9,591 nucleotides of DNA. Source: a bacterium (GTDB lineage Bacteria > Armatimonadota > HRBIN16). Numbering within the stretch: the first letter of the stretch is position 1; each line of letters begins with the position of its first letter. The position numbers were made by a program, and so were the translations under genes. The DNA lies in assembly GCA_025057335.1 (NCBI GenBank), contig JANWXG010000084.1, positions 1-9,591 of the forward strand, in the 5' to 3' direction. Positions 1 to 6,279 of this stretch are shown piece after piece. A model generated the notes under the pieces. That model ran no database searches. It was given only the letters and a program-made list of their open reading frames with translations, and was not told the DNA's origin.

Positions 1-866
1 CGCACCACCATAGGGCGCAGGGGCAACGGCTCGCCGATGGGCGCGGGCTGCGGACGCGCTGGCGCGGCAGCGGTCGGCGCCTCGGTGAGTGGAATGGGCT
101 CCTCGCCCACGAGAATCGCCAGTGGCGCCCTGTAAAGCCCACCGCCCGCGTAAGTGTTGTCCACCATCACCGTCAACACGTTCTCCGCCCCGTAGCGCAC
201 TGCTGATTCGGGCAGGGGATAGTCGCGCGGAAGGTCCCAGCCGTTGGTGCGCCCAATCTGCTGACCGTTGAGGTAGGTAATGTCGTTGTCATCTATGGCG
301 GCAACGAACAGGCGCAGCGGTTTGCCTCGCCACGCCTCGGGCACCGTGAAGCGCACACGACACCAGGCGTAGCGCAGGTCTTGCCAGAGCGTGGGCACGC
401 CGAACCTTTCCCAGGCGGAGTCGTCGAGGTCGGGAGCGGCGAGCGCAGGGTCTGGGGGAGCCTCACGCGGAGCGTACCGCCGTCTCCACTCCAGCAGGGT
501 CAGGTCGATACCGCGTCGGACAGTGATGCGCGCCTCCTGCTGCCCGACCCGTGCCCGCACAAGAGCGGAGTCGCGCTCGGGGGAGAGCTGCACTCGTGCA
601 GTGACCACCTGCCACGCGCGTGCAGGCACACTCACTTCCACCGACGACGGCTCCACCCTGCCGCCGTCAAACTCTAGCGTCACGCGCCACTGCGCAGGCT
701 GCTCCCCGTGGTTCAACACCAGGAAGGCGACGGGCACAGCCTGCTCGTCCGACGCCAGTACGACGGGCAGAGCGGGGCGCACCTCGGGCGCAGCAGGAGC
801 AGTGTTGGAGTGGAACCATCCCATAATCATGAACAGCGCCATAGTCCACCAAGACCATGTTCTCAT
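1..866 (-). CDS. Secreted protein with galactose-binding-like beta-sandwich domain (partial, 3' end outside window)
   Basis: The frame is open from an ATG at 866 to the left edge (288 whole codons, no stop), so the C-terminus is missing. A hydrophobic N-terminus (MRTWSWWTMALFMIMGWF) followed by NTAPAAP reads as a signal peptide, so the product is probably exported. Residues about 27-125 look like an immunoglobulin-like or NEW3-like beta region. From about residue 140 there is a jelly-roll of the type found in glycoside hydrolase family 2 and sialate O-acetylesterase-like proteins: DSAWERFGVP, then WCRVRFTVPEAWRGKPLRLF, AAIDDNDITYLNGQQIG, and ENVLTVMVDNTYAGGGLYR. A Pro/Ala-rich linker follows near the window edge. 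An in-frame TAG lies ten codons upstream of the ATG. No strong Shine-Dalgarno is seen; an alternative start is the ATG at codon 9. The catalytic domain, if any, lies outside the window, so the substrate cannot be named. It is divergent from the sugar permease gene, which fits carbohydrate use but does not prove it. Confidence 0.8.
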   Translation of the reverse strand, partial: MRTWSWWTMALFMIMGWFHSNTAPAAPEVRPALPVVLASDEQAVPVAFLVLNHGEQPAQWRVTLEFDGGRVEPSSVEVSVPARAWQVVTARVQLSPERDSALVRARVGQQEARITVRRGIDLTLLEWRRRYAPREAPPDPALAAPDLDDSAWERFGVPTLWQDLRYAWCRVRFTVPEAWRGKPLRLFVAAIDDNDITYLNGQQIGRTNGWDLPRDYPLPESAVRYGAENVLTVMVDNTYAGGGLYRAPLAILVGEEPIPLTEAPTAAAPARPQPAPIGEPLPLRPMVV

Positions 867-991
867 GCGATGGGGATTCGACCGAGGGTGAGGCTATTCC
901 TACATCGCGTGGGCTTCCCGCAGGGAGCAGGGTTCGTCCACCTCTTCCTCGAATATTGAAAGTGACTTCTTCCCACCATCGCAGGGGAAAG

Positions 992-2317
992 ATGCAGGCG
1001 ATACTCTGGGTTCTTGCACTGATATGCACTTACCCCGCTCTTGCCTATGCACTCACCGCTGTTTACGCCCTGACGAGAGGGTGGAGTAAGGCGGCGCTAG
1101 CCGGGGCAGTGGTTTTCATGCTGGCGTTGGCAGCGGCGCTGGCGTGGGGGCTGATGCAGGCGGTCGCGCCTCCTGCGGGCTGGTTGCTCTGGGATGCGCT
1201 TCTCGGGCTGCCTGCCTGGTGGACAGTGCGCCGTCATGTGCAGCAGGCGCGGGAGGCGGGCGCGGGACAGACTGCTCGCGCCATCGGGCAGACGCTGCGT
1301 CACACGACGCTGCATCTGGTGCTGCTGAGTGGAGCTGTGCTGTTCTGCGTGCCCTTCGCCTGGCTGGTGGTCACCTCGCTCAAAGAGGATGAGGATATGA
1401 GCCGCTTCCCGCCCGTGTGGATTCCGCGCCAGCAGGTGAAGGTGACCATACACGGTAAAGAGTGCGGCGTGAGCCTGCTCCAGCAAGGTGGGCAGACGCT
1501 AAGGGTGGCGACGCTGGAGGAGCTGGAAACGGGCGAACATCGCGTGCAAGTACTGGAACCACCCGAACGACGCGGCGAGATACTTACAGTGCCTGGCTCA
1601 CAGTTACAGAAGGTGCGTGTGTTCGCCCCCAAGTGGGAGAACTACTGGGACGCCCTGCGCTTCCTGCCGCCAGAGACCAATTACGGACTGGTCTTCCTGT
1701 GGAACACGCTGTTTCTTTCCATCCTCAGCATCATCGGCACGGTACTGAGCAGCTCGCTGGTGGCTTTCGCTTTCAGCCGACTGCGCTGGCCGGGGCGCGA
1801 CATCTGGTTTGTAGTGCTGCTGGCGACGATGATGGTGCCTGGCGCAGTAACCATGCTGCCCGTATTCGTCATCTTCCGCGCGCTGGGTTGGGTAGATACG
1901 CTGCGCCCGCTGTGGGTGCCCGCTTTCTTCGGTAGCGCGTTCAACATCTTCCTGCTGCGACAGTTCTTCCTGACTATCCCGACCGACCTGGAGGACGCCG
2001 CCAAAATCGACGGCTGCAGCTACTTCGGTATCTACTGGCGCATCATGTTGCCTCTCATCAAGCCTGCGCTAGCGGCGGTGACCATCTGGACGTTCATGGG
2101 CGCGTGGAACAACTTCATGGGTCCGCTCATCTACATCTCCAGTCCCGAGAAGATGCCCCTGGCGTATGCCCTGCAGCTGTTCCAGTCGCAACACGGCGGG
2201 GAGCCGGGTATGCTGATGGCGGCGGCAACGATGGTGATGCTGCCCGTGCTGGTGCTCTTCTTCTTTACGCAGCGCTACTTCATCGAGGGCGTCACGCTGA
2301 CTGGCATAAAAGGATAG
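992..2317 (+). CDS. Carbohydrate ABC transporter permease, MalG type, with N-terminal extension and periplasmic insertion
   Basis: Inner-membrane permease of a binding-protein-dependent sugar importer. The C-terminal two thirds match the MalG family: the core membrane segment near residues 108-128 ends in VVTSLKEDEDM and FPPVWIP. WENYWDAL opens the next part, membrane segments follow from about 233, and the EAA loop that contacts the ATPase is at about 334-354 (EDAAKIDGC...RIMLPLIKPAL). The protein has 441 residues, while the family is usually near 280. The surplus is an N-terminal region with two or three extra membrane segments (residues 1-80) and an insertion at about 146-212 between the usually adjacent WIP and WENY motifs. 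The start is set at the ATG at 992, behind AGGGGA at 983-988; upstream in-frame codons do not look like protein. No binding protein, second permease or ATPase is next to it, so those partners must be encoded elsewhere. The substrate is unknown. Confidence 0.9.
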   Translation: MQAILWVLALICTYPALAYALTAVYALTRGWSKAALAGAVVFMLALAAALAWGLMQAVAPPAGWLLWDALLGLPAWWTVRRHVQQAREAGAGQTARAIGQTLRHTTLHLVLLSGAVLFCVPFAWLVVTSLKEDEDMSRFPPVWIPRQQVKVTIHGKECGVSLLQQGGQTLRVATLEELETGEHRVQVLEPPERRGEILTVPGSQLQKVRVFAPKWENYWDALRFLPPETNYGLVFLWNTLFLSILSIIGTVLSSSLVAFAFSRLRWPGRDIWFVVLLATMMVPGAVTMLPVFVIFRALGWVDTLRPLWVPAFFGSAFNIFLLRQFFLTIPTDLEDAAKIDGCSYFGIYWRIMLPLIKPALAAVTIWTFMGAWNNFMGPLIYISSPEKMPLAYALQLFQSQHGGEPGMLMAAATMVMLPVLVLFFFTQRYFIEGVTLTGIKG

Positions 2318-2388
2318 CCAGACAGCAGGAGTGCGGTACCGTTTGTCACGCAGAGGATGGTTGAAGTCTAAGGACTGCACTGAAATCC

Positions 2389-3231
2389 ATGAGAACAGTG
2401 AGTCAACTGATTGCGGAGGGTGCGCGCCTTCTGGAGAAAGCAGGGGTAGACACGCCGCGCCTGGACGCCGAGCTGCTGCTGGCAGACCTGCTCGGGGTGG
2501 GGCGCGCTTACCTGTACGCGCACCCCGAAGAAGAGGTGCGTGAGGCGCTCCTGCAGGAATGGCAAGAGCGCCTTCAGCGGCGCGAGCGTCGCGAACCGCT
2601 GGCGTACATTCTGGGCAAGGCGGAGTTTTACGGACTGGAGTTTGCTGTCACTCGTGACGTGCTAGTCCCGCGCCCGGAGACCGAGGTATTGGTTGAGGTG
2701 GTTCTTGCCAGGCAGCCCCGCCTCGTCGCGGACATCGGCACAGGCAGCGGCTGCATCGCGGTAACCGTCGCAGTGCACTTGCCACAAGGGCAGGTGTGGG
2801 CAACAGACCTCAGCGCAGCCGCCCTACGCATCGCACAGGAGAACGCGCGGCGACATGGCGTCGCGGACCGTATCCACTTCCGACAGGGCGACCTGTTACA
2901 GCCGCTCGCGGGGCTGCGTCTAGACGTCATCGCCTGCAATCCCCCTTATATCGCGGAGAGTGAGCGGTTGACGCTGCAGCCAGAGGTGAGAGAGTGGGAA
3001 CCGCCGCTGGCGCTGTTCACGGGCGAGGACCCATTACAGTTTCATCGCCGTCTGGCGGCGGAAGCCCACTTCCATCTGAACCCGGGTGGATGGTTGGTGA
3101 TGGAAGTCGGGTTAGGACAGGCAGAGGCTGTGGCGGCACTGCTGGAGGAGGCGGGCTACCATCCCGTGCACATCCACTACGACCTTTTGAACATCGGGCG
3201 TGTGGTAGAAGGACGCTACGCAGCAGTGTAG
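2389..3231 (+). CDS. prmC: Peptide chain release factor N5-glutamine methyltransferase (PrmC/HemK)
   Basis: Cytoplasmic SAM-dependent enzyme that methylates the glutamine of the GGQ motif in release factors RF1 and RF2, tuning translation termination. At 280 residues it has the family's usual length. The helical N-terminal substrate-recognition domain (about 1-75) contains the typical DTPRLDAELLLADLLG and EPLAYILGKAEFYGLEF. Next comes VPRPETEVLVE (93-103), the SAM-binding loop DIGTGSGCIAV (115-125), the acidic residue at the end of strand 2 (TD140), and the hallmark catalytic NPPYI at 184-188. The start ATG at 2389 has only a distant AAGGA (2370-2374), so its ribosome binding site is weak. 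It lies 71 bases after the permease stop with no obvious terminator between, so read-through is possible. No release factor gene (prfA) adjoins it, although that is a common neighbour. Confidence 0.96.
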   Translation: MRTVSQLIAEGARLLEKAGVDTPRLDAELLLADLLGVGRAYLYAHPEEEVREALLQEWQERLQRRERREPLAYILGKAEFYGLEFAVTRDVLVPRPETEVLVEVVLARQPRLVADIGTGSGCIAVTVAVHLPQGQVWATDLSAAALRIAQENARRHGVADRIHFRQGDLLQPLAGLRLDVIACNPPYIAESERLTLQPEVREWEPPLALFTGEDPLQFHRRLAAEAHFHLNPGGWLVMEVGLGQAEAVAALLEEAGYHPVHIHYDLLNIGRVVEGRYAAV

Positions 3232-3271
3232 AGGCTCGTTGTGTAGCTTTCCCCCCTCACCCTTCACGCGG

Positions 3272-3277
3272 TATAAT
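3272..3277 (+). promoter_or_regulatory. Putative -10 box (TATAAT) for the protease-lipoprotein operon
   Basis: A perfect TATAAT stands in the 67-base gap after prmC. Transcription would begin near 3284 and give a leader of about 15 bases that still contains the GGGGTGG ribosome binding site. No good -35 hexamer is found at 16-18 bases upstream (the region is C-rich), so the call rests mainly on the -10 match and its position. Confidence 0.45.
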
Positions 3278-3298
3278 TCTGGACAGGGGTGGAAAACA

Positions 3299-4207
3299 GT
3301 GCCCGTGTTGCAGGAGATAGCCCTATTGCTGCTGTGGCTTTACCTGGTGGCGCAGGTAGGCGTAGTCGTGGTGTGGTTAATACATCACCACTATGCGCGT
3401 CAGGGGATGCCGGGGCTTCTCGCCCAACGGTGGAGCCTGCTCGACCTGTGGCTAGGGCTTCATCTGGTGCTCCTTCTCACTTTCGGTGCCTTGTTGGTGA
3501 TGGGCGCTCTCGTGAGCACTGCGCTACTGTTCTTTTCCCCCTCTCGTCTATACGCCCTGTGGAGAGCGGGATACACGGGCGATACGACCCCAGCGCTGTT
3601 CTGGGCGGGGATATTGAGCGTCTTGCTGATGCAGAGCGCCGCCTTCGCAGCGGTAGCCATCTGGTATACGCTGGTCAAGTACAGGCAGGATACGGCAGAA
3701 GTCGGTTTATCGTGGCGCTGGGAGGCGCTGCGCCAGGGAGCGCTGTGGGGCGTGATGGCGTTTCCGATAGCGTTGCTGCTCGACCTGCTCAGCAGCCAAG
3801 CGCTGCGTTTGTTGCTGGGCAGTGCTGCGTTCCAGAGATTGTCGGAGTGGGAGCGTCAGACAGTCAGCCTAGAAGCACAGCTGGGGTCGCTTCCGCCCGG
3901 TGTGTTGATGATAGCGTTTATGTTCGTCGTGGCTGTGGCAGCGCCAGTGGGGGAGGAGCTGTTCTTTCGAGGGTTCGTGTTTAACGTGTTGCGCTATCGG
4001 CTTCGGTTTCGTCTAGCGATGTGGCTCTCCGCAACGCTGTTTGCCCTGATGCACGTTTCCCTCCAGAGCTTTGTGCCCATTCTGGCAACTGGGGTGTTGC
4101 TCGCCTGGTTGTATGAGCGTACTGGCTCGCTGTGGAGCAGTGTAGCGATGCATGCAACTTTTAATTTGCTCTCAGCAACAGCCGCCATCCTGTGGGGAGG
4201 GCAATGA
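3299..4207 (+). CDS. CPBP family intramembrane metalloprotease (Abi/CAAX protease-like)
   Basis: Polytopic inner-membrane protein of the CPBP (CAAX protease and bacteriocin-processing) family. The C-terminal half has the three family motifs, with numbering from the start chosen here: E219-E220-x3-R224 within GEELFFRG, the histidine H252 in FALMH, and H285-x3-N289 in HATFN. In the family these residues bind the catalytic metal and activate water, so the enzyme looks active. The N-terminal 200 residues hold about five hydrophobic segments. The GTG at 3299 is chosen because GGGGTGG ends six bases before it and a TATAAT sits at 3272-3277. A longer frame from a TTG at 3239 would put the promoter inside the gene and adds no membrane-like sequence. 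The stop overlaps the start of the next gene, so the two are translationally coupled. The substrate is unknown; family members process prenylated proteins or peptides, or protect against bacteriocins. Confidence 0.9.
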   Translation: MPVLQEIALLLLWLYLVAQVGVVVVWLIHHHYARQGMPGLLAQRWSLLDLWLGLHLVLLLTFGALLVMGALVSTALLFFSPSRLYALWRAGYTGDTTPALFWAGILSVLLMQSAAFAAVAIWYTLVKYRQDTAEVGLSWRWEALRQGALWGVMAFPIALLLDLLSSQALRLLLGSAAFQRLSEWERQTVSLEAQLGSLPPGVLMIAFMFVVAVAAPVGEELFFRGFVFNVLRYRLRFRLAMWLSATLFALMHVSLQSFVPILATGVLLAWLYERTGSLWSSVAMHATFNLLSATAAILWGGQ

Positions 4208-5013
4208 TGAGGTGGTATCTGCTTTTAGGTATCGCTAGCGTCTTGGTGCTGCTAGTGGGTTGTGGCAGGATGTCCACTGTAACGACCAATCTGCCTGCGC
4301 CCCTGCGTCAGGCGGAACAGTATCTCAGCCGTGGCGACCTCGCCGCTGCGAGGCAGACAGTGGATACCTATTTACAGCAATCTCCCACATTTCGCTCCTA
4401 TCTACTGGTGCTAGCGCTCTGGAGCGACCATGAGCAGTACGCTCTGAGCGCAGAATACGCTCAGCGCGCGCTGAACGACTCGCGCCTGCGCCTGAACTCT
4501 CTGGAGGAGGCGCAGTTGTGGCAGATACGGGCGGACTCGCTCGGCTATCTTCGGCGTTACGAGGAGGCAGCCCGCTGCTATGAAGAGGTGCTGCAACGCA
4601 CACCTGCCAACCCGGTAGCGCTGAATAACTATGCCTACCTGCTGGCGGAGGCAAACACTCGCCTCGACGAGGCGGAGGCGATGGCAAATCGTGCTCTCGC
4701 CGCCGAGCCGAAGAACCCCATTTACCTGGACACCCTGGGCTGGATTTACTTTCGGCAGGGCAGGTATCAGCAGGCGGTGCAGCTGTTAGAGCAGGCGGTG
4801 CAAGACGCCCCCCAAGAGCCTGAGCTGCGCTATCACCTCGGCATGGCGTACTGGATGCGCGGCAGGCTGCCCGAAGCGCGCATCGAGCTGCGCAAGGCGG
4901 CGAACCTATGGCGCATTCAGAAAGGCAAGCCCTACGAAGAGGCGTTGAAAGCGCTGGAGCAGATAGAGAAGGGCATCCCTCCTCAGCGGCAAAGGGAGCG
5001 CATCGAGCTGTGA
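4207..5013 (+). CDS. TPR-repeat lipoprotein
   Basis: Predicted membrane-anchored scaffold protein of about 268 residues. The N-terminus RWYLLLGIASVLVLLVGC is a lipoprotein signal with lipobox LVGC, and Cys19 would be lipidated. Tetratricopeptide repeats follow: a weak one near DLAAARQTVDTYLQQSP, then YLRRYEEAARCYEEVLQRTP, the NPVALNNYAYLLAEA / LDEAEAMANRALAAEP pair, IYLDTLGWIYFRQGRYQQAV, and ELRYHLGMAYWMRGRLPEAR. Such repeats bind other proteins, and similar lipoproteins are common in envelope assembly, but no partner can be named from sequence. The start is one of two adjacent ATGs, 4204 or 4207. GGGAGG at 4195-4200 is better spaced (six bases) for 4207, giving a TGATG overlap with the protease stop. 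The tight coupling suggests that the lipoprotein and protease act together or are at least co-expressed. Confidence 0.9.
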   Translation: MRWYLLLGIASVLVLLVGCGRMSTVTTNLPAPLRQAEQYLSRGDLAAARQTVDTYLQQSPTFRSYLLVLALWSDHEQYALSAEYAQRALNDSRLRLNSLEEAQLWQIRADSLGYLRRYEEAARCYEEVLQRTPANPVALNNYAYLLAEANTRLDEAEAMANRALAAEPKNPIYLDTLGWIYFRQGRYQQAVQLLEQAVQDAPQEPELRYHLGMAYWMRGRLPEARIELRKAANLWRIQKGKPYEEALKALEQIEKGIPPQRQRERIEL

Positions 5014-5049
5014 GCGGAGAGGCTAACCGCTTCGTCGGGGCGACCAGCA

Positions 5050-6279
5050 TTATTCGTAACGCAGCGCCTCAATCGGGTTGAGGCGGGAGGCGCGCCAGGC
5101 GGGGTAGATACCGAAGAAGATGCCTACTGCCGCCGAGAAGAGGAAGCCCGCCAGCGCCGCCCAGAGAGGCAAGTGCGTAGTCAGCCCCTCGCCTCCAAAC
5201 AGCTTCGCCTGACGAGTGCCCCAGCCGATGAGCAGGCTTGTGCCCCAGCCCAGCAGGATGCCGATGATTCCCCCCACCCCCGACAGGGTCATGGACTCGA
5301 TCAGGAACTGCACCAGAATATCGCGGTTGCGCGCGCCCACCGCCTTGCGGATGCCAATCTCGCGCGTGCGCTCCGCCACGGTCACCAGCATAATGTTCAT
5401 GATACCGATACCGCCCACCAGCAGCGACAGCCCCGCGATCGCCCCAATTACCAGCCCGAAGATGCTCAGCACGCGCCCGATGGAGGAGAGCAGCCGCTCC
5501 TGACTGTCTACGCGGAAGTAAGGCTGGTTGTCGTGTCGGCGCATCAACACTTGCCAGATTTCGTCCATGGTTTCGGTTGTGCGCTCTGGGAAACGCGGCT
5601 GTGCGAAGATGACCGACACGAGGTCCACTCCGACGAACCGCTTCTGCAGGGAGGTAATCGGCACGAACACTCGCTTATCCCAGTCCTCGCCGAAAGTTCT
5701 GCCTTTCGCTGCAAGCACTCCCACCACTGTCGCCGAGACGCCTGCAATCTCTATCGTCTCGCCGACGGGGTCGCGGTCGCCAAAAAGCCGACGTTGCACC
5801 TCTTTGCCCAGCACGCACACCTTCGCCCAGCTGTCCAGGTCTTCTTCTGTGATGAACCGCCCGCGCTCCACCTGCAGGTTATGCAGGTAGAGGTACTCAG
5901 GCTGGCAGCCGTCTACGGTCGCGTCCATCTCCTCCGCGCCGTAGCGTATCTTCTGATTGCCTACAGTGAACTCGGCACTGACCATTCTGACACTAGGGCA
6001 CTCGCGCAGGATGGCTTCAGCGTCCTCCATGCGCAGCCCCTCGATGCTGCCGGGCGTCTCACCGCGCTGGCGCAGAGAGGGATCGTACACCACGATGATG
6101 AGACTGGAGCCGAGCTGGCGAAACTCCTCCACCACGCGCGCTCGCGCCCCCTCTACCAGCGACACCATTAGGATGACCGCCGCCACGCCGATGATGACGC
6201 CCAGCATGGTCAACAGCGAGCGCAGCTTGTGTCGGCGCAAGTTTGCCAGGGCGGTTAGGAAGGAGTCTACCAGGCTCAT
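5050..6279 (-). CDS. ABC transporter permease, MacB/FtsX family (no ATPase domain)
   Basis: Inner-membrane component of a MacAB-type mechanotransmission transporter, 409 residues. The N-terminus NLRRHKLRSLLTMLGVIIGVAAVI, with the first membrane helix at about 21-43, is typical of the family. A large periplasmic MacB-like domain follows (about 45-280, with VSAEFTVGNQ, GRFITEEDLD, VCVLGKEVQRRLFGDRDPVGE and VVGVLAAKG). Three C-terminal membrane helices come after VLSIFGLVIGAIAGLSLLVGG, including MLVTVAERTREIGIRKAVGA, the cytoplasmic segment that contacts the ATPase, and the ending YPAWRASRLNPIEALRYE. Unlike E. coli MacB there is no fused nucleotide-binding domain, and no separate ATPase gene lies next to it. 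The start ATG overlaps the adaptor's stop codon as ATGA, so the two are one operon and translationally coupled. The cargo is unknown; family members export macrolides, peptides, lipoproteins or siderophores. Confidence 0.93.
   Translation of the reverse strand: MSLVDSFLTALANLRRHKLRSLLTMLGVIIGVAAVILMVSLVEGARARVVEEFRQLGSSLIIVVYDPSLRQRGETPGSIEGLRMEDAEAILRECPSVRMVSAEFTVGNQKIRYGAEEMDATVDGCQPEYLYLHNLQVERGRFITEEDLDSWAKVCVLGKEVQRRLFGDRDPVGETIEIAGVSATVVGVLAAKGRTFGEDWDKRVFVPITSLQKRFVGVDLVSVIFAQPRFPERTTETMDEIWQVLMRRHDNQPYFRVDSQERLLSSIGRVLSIFGLVIGAIAGLSLLVGGIGIMNIMLVTVAERTREIGIRKAVGARNRDILVQFLIESMTLSGVGGIIGILLGWGTSLLIGWGTRQAKLFGGEGLTTHLPLWAALAGFLFSAAVGIFFGIYPAWRASRLNPIEALRYE

Noticed and set aside
857..991. 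Longer start (857) for the sugar permease
   Set aside because: The added 45 residues are polar and Arg/Pro-rich, overlap the divergent gene's start and lack a ribosome binding site. AGGGGA before 992 fits better.
3239..3298. TTG start at 3239 for the CPBP protease
   Set aside because: It would place the TATAAT and the ribosome binding site inside the gene. The extra residues are not membrane-like.
5014..5049. Bidirectional terminator between the convergent genes
   Set aside because: Only 4-5 bp stems (AGCGG/CCGCT and GTCG/CGAC) are present and there is no T-run on either strand.
5173..6171. Plus-strand 332-codon open frame
   Set aside because: It is His/Gln/Asp-rich and lies antisense to a well-supported ABC permease. 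It is a shadow of that gene's codon bias.
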